A DNA stretch of 64,000 nucleotides from SCTD01 sp963784675 (GTDB taxonomy: Bacteria > Actinomycetota > Actinomycetes > Mycobacteriales > SCTD01). Positions 60,724 through 64,000 of the stretch are shown in pieces. A program made the translations under genes and the position numbers. Every line of letters starts with the position of its first letter. Positions within the stretch are counted from its first letter, which is position 1. The DNA lies in assembly GCA_963784675.1 (NCBI GenBank), contig CAWASE010000013.1, positions 186,001 through 250,000 on the forward strand, given 5' to 3'. The notes under the pieces are model-generated. The model was not told the DNA's origin, made no database searches, and saw only the letters and a program-made list of their open reading frames with translations.

Positions 60724-61329
60724 TCACGGTGCGGCCCGCAGCCCGTGCAGCGTCAACCGCACCAGCGTGTCGCCGATCTGCTCCGCGGTGTCTTCGCCGT
60801 CTGGCCGGTACCACTCGATCAGTCCGTTCACGGCGCCGAAGATCAGCCGGGTGACCAGCCGAGGATCGGTGTCGGCCGCCAGCGAGCCCTCCACGACGGC
60901 GAGCGCCACCAGCTCGGCGACCCGTCGGTCCAGCTCGCGGCGCCGGGCGAGCGCCCACCGTTCCGCCTCGGTGTTGCCCCGGACCCGGAGCAGCAGGGTC
61001 ACGTAGGGAAGCTCTTCGGCCAGCACCTGCACGCTCCGTCGCAGGACGTGCTCCACCCGCTGGACCGCTGGTCCGCGTCGGGCTGCGGGCTCGTCGAGGA
61101 CGGCGAACAGCGCCTCCAGCCCGCGCGCGACGCCGCGCCGCAGCAGCTCCTGCTTCCCGGACGCGTGCTGGTAGAGCGAGGACTTCGTGAGCCCCACGGC
61201 GCGGGCCAGATCGGCCATCGACGTCGCGTCGTAGCCACGGGTGTTGAACTCGGTGACGACCAGCAGGAGCAGCGCTTCCGGAGCGTGCCTCGGCGGGCGG
61301 CCGACCGGTCGTGCGTTGACACCCGCCAT
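60724..61329 (-). CDS. TetR-family repressor of the paa operon (PaaR-like, inferred)
   Basis: 201 aa from ATG 61329 (a 20-codon upstream extension is possible but less likely). HTH: APEALLLLVVTEFNTRGYDA, SMADLARAVGLTKSSLYQHA, SGKQELL. The C-terminal part is helical with LIFGAVNGLIEWYRPDGED, a TetR_C segment common in acyl-CoA responsive repressors. Divergent from paaA, 59 bp apart, with a palindrome between. In other actinobacteria TetR repressors of paa genes respond to phenylacetyl-CoA; the same is inferred here. Converges with ilvA (4 bp). Confidence 0.87.
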   Translation of the reverse strand: MAGVNARPVGRPPRHAPEALLLLVVTEFNTRGYDATSMADLARAVGLTKSSLYQHASGKQELLRRGVARGLEALFAVLDEPAARRGPAVQRVEHVLRRSVQVLAEELPYVTLLLRVRGNTEAERWALARRRELDRRVAELVALAVVEGSLAADTDPRLVTRLIFGAVNGLIEWYRPDGEDTAEQIGDTLVRLTLHGLRAAP

Positions 61330-61341
61330 GGTCTGGGAGAG

Positions 61342-61363
61342 TATCCGAACGATCGGTCGGATA
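61342..61363. promoter_or_regulatory. Operator palindrome between paaR-like gene and paaA
   Basis: TATCCGA-ACGATCGG-TCGGATA: perfect 7-bp arms with an 8-nt spacer. The central CCGAACGATCGGTCGG resembles the CCGACCG/CGGTCGG half-sites of TetR operators in phenylacetate clusters. It lies 13 bp before the repressor start and 26 bp before paaA, so it would control both. Confidence 0.65.
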
Positions 61364-61388
61364 TGTGTGAACGACGGAAGGACCGGCA

Positions 61389-62330
61389 ATGACGCCGCAG
61401 GCTGAGCAGGAGTTCCAGGCGCACCTCGACGCCGACCAGCGGATCGAGCCCCGGGACGACGTGCCGGACGCCTACCGGGCGACGCTGGTCCGCCAGATCG
61501 CCCAGCACGCGCACTCCGAGATCATCGGCATGCAGCCCGAGGGGGGCTGGATCACCCGGGCGCCGTCGTTGCGGCGCAAGGCGGTGCTCGTCGCCAAGGT
61601 GCAGGACGAGGCGGGGCACGGCCTCTACCTGTACAGCGCGGCCGAGACCCTCGGCGTCGACCGGGCCGACCTGCTCGACCAGCTGCACACCGGTCGGCAG
61701 AAGTACTCGACGATCTTCAACTATCCGGCCACCTGCTGGGCTGACGTGGCCGCGATCGGCTGGCTCGTCGACGGGGCAGCCATCATGAACCAGGTGCCGC
61801 TGACCCGCTGCTCCTACGGGCCGTACGCACGGGCGATGACGCGGGTGTGCAAGGAGGAGAGCTTTCATCAGCGGCAGGGCTTCGAGGCCATGACCGTGCT
61901 TGCGCACGGCACCGCGGAGCAGCAGCGCATGGCGCAGGCAGCCCTGGACCGGTGGTGGTGGCCGGCGTTGATGATGTTCGGCCCGACCGACACCGACTCG
62001 CCGAACTCGGCCCGGTCGATGGCCTGGGGCATCAAGCGTTTCGGCAACGACGAGCTGCGCCAGCGCTTCGTCGACGCGACGGTGCCGCAGGCCCAGCACC
62101 TGGGTCTGCGGGTCCCGGACGACGACCTCAGGTTCGACGACGCCACGGGCCACTGGATCTCCGGCGAGATCGACTGGAGCGAGTTCGCGCGCGTCATGCG
62201 CGGCGACGGACCGTGCAACCGCGAGCGGATGGCGTTCCGCGTGCAGGCTCACGAGGACGGCGCCTGGGTGCGCGAGGCGGCGGCGGCCTACGCCGTGAAG
62301 CAGGCCGCTCGCGCCCAGACCGCGGCGTGA
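61389..62330 (+). CDS. paaA: Phenylacetyl-CoA 1,2-epoxidase catalytic subunit PaaA
   Basis: 313 aa. Diiron ferritin-like oxygenase subunit that epoxidises phenylacetyl-CoA with PaaC, PaaB, PaaD and PaaE. Motifs: HAHSEIIGMQPEGGWITRAP, LVAKVQDEAGHGLYLYSAAE (E-x-x-H iron ligand pair), CSYGPYARAMTRVCKEESFH (second ligand pair), WWWPALMMFGPTDTDSPNS. ATG 61389 is near GACGGAAGGACC. First gene of the operon. Confidence 0.95.
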   Translation: MTPQAEQEFQAHLDADQRIEPRDDVPDAYRATLVRQIAQHAHSEIIGMQPEGGWITRAPSLRRKAVLVAKVQDEAGHGLYLYSAAETLGVDRADLLDQLHTGRQKYSTIFNYPATCWADVAAIGWLVDGAAIMNQVPLTRCSYGPYARAMTRVCKEESFHQRQGFEAMTVLAHGTAEQQRMAQAALDRWWWPALMMFGPTDTDSPNSARSMAWGIKRFGNDELRQRFVDATVPQAQHLGLRVPDDDLRFDDATGHWISGEIDWSEFARVMRGDGPCNRERMAFRVQAHEDGAWVREAAAAYAVKQAARAQTAA

Positions 62331-62656
62331 CGACCCCCCCGCTGTCACCTTCGAGCGGCCCGCCGCTGTCCTCTCTGAGCGGCCCGCCGCTGTGGGAAGT
62401 CTTCGTGCGGAGCGCCCGCGGCCTCTCGCACACGCACGTCGGCAGCCTGCACGCCGCCGACGCGCACCTCGCCCTGCGCAACGCCCGCGACGTGTACACG
62501 CGCCGGCAGGAGGGCGTCTCGATCTGGGTCGTCCCCGCCGCGGAGGTGGTGGCCAGCAGCCCGGACGAGAAGGATGCCTTCTTCGAACCGGCCGGTGACA
62601 AGGTCTACCGCCACCCGACCTTCTACGACGTCCCGGACGGGTTGACCCACCTGTGA
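62327..62656 (+). CDS. paaB: Phenylacetyl-CoA epoxidase subunit PaaB
   Basis: 109 aa. WEVFVRSARGLSHTHVGSLH, NARDVYTRRQEGVSIWVVPA and HPTFYDVPDG are the PaaB signature. The first 20 residues are a Pro/Ser-rich extension with two similar SSGPPLS/LSGPPL units, longer than usual. GTG 62327 overlaps paaA by 4 bp. Structural subunit that bridges the PaaAC heterodimers. Confidence 0.95.
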   Translation: MTTPPLSPSSGPPLSSLSGPPLWEVFVRSARGLSHTHVGSLHAADAHLALRNARDVYTRRQEGVSIWVVPAAEVVASSPDEKDAFFEPAGDKVYRHPTFYDVPDGLTHL

Positions 62657-63435
62657 CCGGTGCGGTGCGATCCCTGGAGGCCAGCGATCCGGACGTGGCG
62701 GCCTACGCCCTACGGCTGGGCGACGACGCGCTCGTGCTTGCGCAGCAGCTCTGCGGCTGGGCCGCACGGGCACCCGAGATCGAACAGGACGTGGCCCTGC
62801 TGAACCTCGCACTGGACCTGCTCGGCCAGGCCCGCTCGCTGCTGTCGCTTTCCGGGCGGCTGGACGGCACCGCCCGCGACGAGGACGCGCTGGCCTACCT
62901 GCGGCACGAACGCGAGTTCACCTGCACCCAGCTCGTCGAGGTCGACAACGGTGACTTCGGTCAGACGATGGCCCGCCAGCTCGTCTTCACCGCGTACGCC
63001 CTGCCGCTGTGGCGCACGCTCTGCGGCTCGAGCGACCCGGACCTCGCGGCCATCGCGGGCAAGGCGGTCAAGGAGACCGCCTACCACCTGGACCACGCAC
63101 GTACCTGGGTCGTCCGGCTCGGTGACGGCACCCCCGAGAGCGCGCGCCGCATGCAGGCGGGGCTGGACGCCGTCTGGCCCTTCGCCGCCGACCTGTTCGC
63201 ACCTGACCCGCTGCTCGACCGGCTGGTCCGGGCCGGGGTCGCCGCCGACCCCGCCGCGCTGGAGCAGCAGTGGCGCGGCACGGTCGAGCAGGTGCTCGCC
63301 GAGGCGACGCTGACCGTGCCGGCGACCACCTGGCGACCGACAGGCGGCCGGACGGGCCAGCACCTGAGCAGCTTCGGGCTGCTGCTCGCCGAGCTGCAGA
63401 GCCTGCACCGTGCCCACCCGGGGGCCCGATGGTGA
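62653..63435 (+). CDS. paaC: Phenylacetyl-CoA epoxidase subunit PaaC
   Basis: 260 aa ferritin-like partner of PaaA. YALRLGDDALVLAQQLCGWA, LALDLLGQARSLLSLSG, REFTCTQLVEVDNGDFGQTM, KAVKETAYHLDHARTWVVRL. It structurally supports PaaA and has no complete diiron site. GTG 62653 overlaps paaB by 4 bp. Confidence 0.94.
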   Translation: MTGAVRSLEASDPDVAAYALRLGDDALVLAQQLCGWAARAPEIEQDVALLNLALDLLGQARSLLSLSGRLDGTARDEDALAYLRHEREFTCTQLVEVDNGDFGQTMARQLVFTAYALPLWRTLCGSSDPDLAAIAGKAVKETAYHLDHARTWVVRLGDGTPESARRMQAGLDAVWPFAADLFAPDPLLDRLVRAGVAADPAALEQQWRGTVEQVLAEATLTVPATTWRPTGGRTGQHLSSFGLLLAELQSLHRAHPGARW

Positions 63436-63923
63436 CCGCGGGCCTCGACGAGGCTGATGTGCGCCGACTGCTGGACGCCGTGCACGACCCGGAGATCCCG
63501 GTGCTCAGCCTCGCCGACCTCGGCGTCCTGCGCGGGGTCGAGATCGACGGCCGTTGCGTCACCGTCACCCTCACGCCGACCTACTCCGGGTGCCCGGCCC
63601 TGGAGGAGATGCGCGCTGACGTCGAGACCTGCTTGCGCGCAGCGGACCTGGAGCCGGTCGTGCGCATCGTGCTGGCCCCGGCGTGGACGACCTCCGAGAT
63701 CACGGCGGCCGGCCGCCAGGCGCTGCGCGACTACGGCATCGCCCCGCCCACGGTCGCCCCCGACCAGCCGGTGCCCCTGACCCTGGCGCGGCGCGTCCTG
63801 GACTGTCCGCAGTGCGGGTCGACCGACACCGAACAGCTGTCGCGCTTCGGGTCGACGGCGTGCCAGGAGATGTGGCGGTGCCGCTCCTGCCGGGAGCCGT
63901 TCGACCATCTGCGCGACCTGTGA
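63429..63923 (+). CDS. paaD: Phenylacetyl-CoA epoxidase assembly protein PaaD
   Basis: 164 aa. N-terminal MIP18/DUF59 domain (LLDAVHDPEIPVLSLADLGV, YSGCPALEEMRADVE) and a C-terminal zinc-ribbon-like segment with CPQCGSTDTE, TACQEM and CRSCREPF. Needed for iron-sulfur or diiron centre assembly of the complex. ATG 63429 overlaps paaC by 7 bp; GTG 63432 is the alternative. Confidence 0.94.
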   Translation: MVTAGLDEADVRRLLDAVHDPEIPVLSLADLGVLRGVEIDGRCVTVTLTPTYSGCPALEEMRADVETCLRAADLEPVVRIVLAPAWTTSEITAAGRQALRDYGIAPPTVAPDQPVPLTLARRVLDCPQCGSTDTEQLSRFGSTACQEMWRCRSCREPFDHLRDL

Positions 63924-63933
63924 GCCGGCTCTC

Positions 63934-64000
63934 GTGAGCGGGGCCAGCGGCTTCCACCCGCTGCGGGTGGCGGCGGTCGACCGACTCACCGACGACGCGG
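63934..64000 (+). CDS. paaE: Phenylacetyl-CoA epoxidase reductase PaaE (5' end only)
   Basis: GTG 63934 opens VSGASGFHPLRVAAVDRLTD, the typical first strand of the ferredoxin-NADP reductase domain of PaaE (FHPL.V..V..LT.DA). It runs off the window end after 22 codons. The FAD/NADPH and [2Fe-2S] domains lie outside. Position after paaD agrees. Confidence 0.8.
   Translation, partial: MSGASGFHPLRVAAVDRLTDDA

Overview
The window is high-GC DNA (mostly G/C at third codon positions, many GTG starts, GTGA/ATGA gene overlaps) from an actinomycete. LGFP cell-wall repeats, an LPXTG-type surface protein, Tat export, SARP regulation and a mycobacterial-type leucine/itaconate gene cluster all fit Actinomycetota. 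The sequence alone does not support a genus.

Layout. (1) 0-5.4 kb: tail of a thioredoxin-like protein, then a P450, a pirin, a YceI protein, a MarR regulator and a large membrane protein, all interrupted by single-base indels. (2) 5.4-10 kb: a MerR regulator, then an operon encoding a MauE-like membrane protein, a MauD/thioredoxin-like protein, two small or membrane proteins, a hypothetical protein, and a Tat-exported protein with 18 cysteines and C-terminal LGFP repeats. (3) 10-18.5 kb: serA coupled to a D-2-hydroxyglutarate dehydrogenase-like flavoprotein, an LPXTG-anchored hydrolase, an SDR, a secreted beta-propeller protein and a GNAT. (4) 18.48-18.75 kb: tRNA-Ser(GCT) and tRNA-Arg(ACG). 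A 45-bp copy of the 3' part of tRNA-Arg recurs at 36.42 kb, so 18.7-36.46 kb is an integrated island. It holds related integrase remnants, a SARP regulator, a two-component system, a giant surface protein (21 FG-GAP blades in three sets of seven, 15 Fn3 domains, three LLDTR-type repeats), RelE-type toxins, a Phd-type antitoxin and an NrtR-like regulator. An IS3-type element and more integrase debris lie just beyond it. (5) 38.4-42.8 kb: an orphan coiled-coil protein with a possible RelE/HigB-like tail, and two frameshifted oxidoreductases. (6) 42.8-64 kb, where I see no indels: hydrolases, an enoyl-CoA hydratase, a cation/H+ antiporter fused to a UBP-type zinc finger, bioB, an AtuA-family gene, an F420-type oxidoreductase, a divergent TetR/accD1-accA1-fadE-scoA-scoB-maoC-citE cluster (leucine and probably itaconate breakdown), ilvA, and a TetR-controlled phenylacetyl-CoA epoxidase operon paaABCDE cut by the window end.

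Gene interplay. The leucine and Paa clusters each have a divergent TetR gene with a palindrome in the shared intergenic region. The MauE/Trx/Cys-rich operon looks like a cargo protein encoded with its own disulfide-handling machinery. The SARP and two-component genes sit directly before the giant surface protein.

Sequence quality. Indels are clustered (about 0.9-5 kb, 19 kb, 23.6-24.8 kb, 28.6-28.9 kb, 33 kb, 36-38 kb, 40.7-42.4 kb). Most of those I could place are +1 G/C insertions. In the giant gene, sister repeats place ten indels that sum to +6 and restore one 2,960-codon frame. Most of these 'pseudogenes' may therefore be assembly errors.
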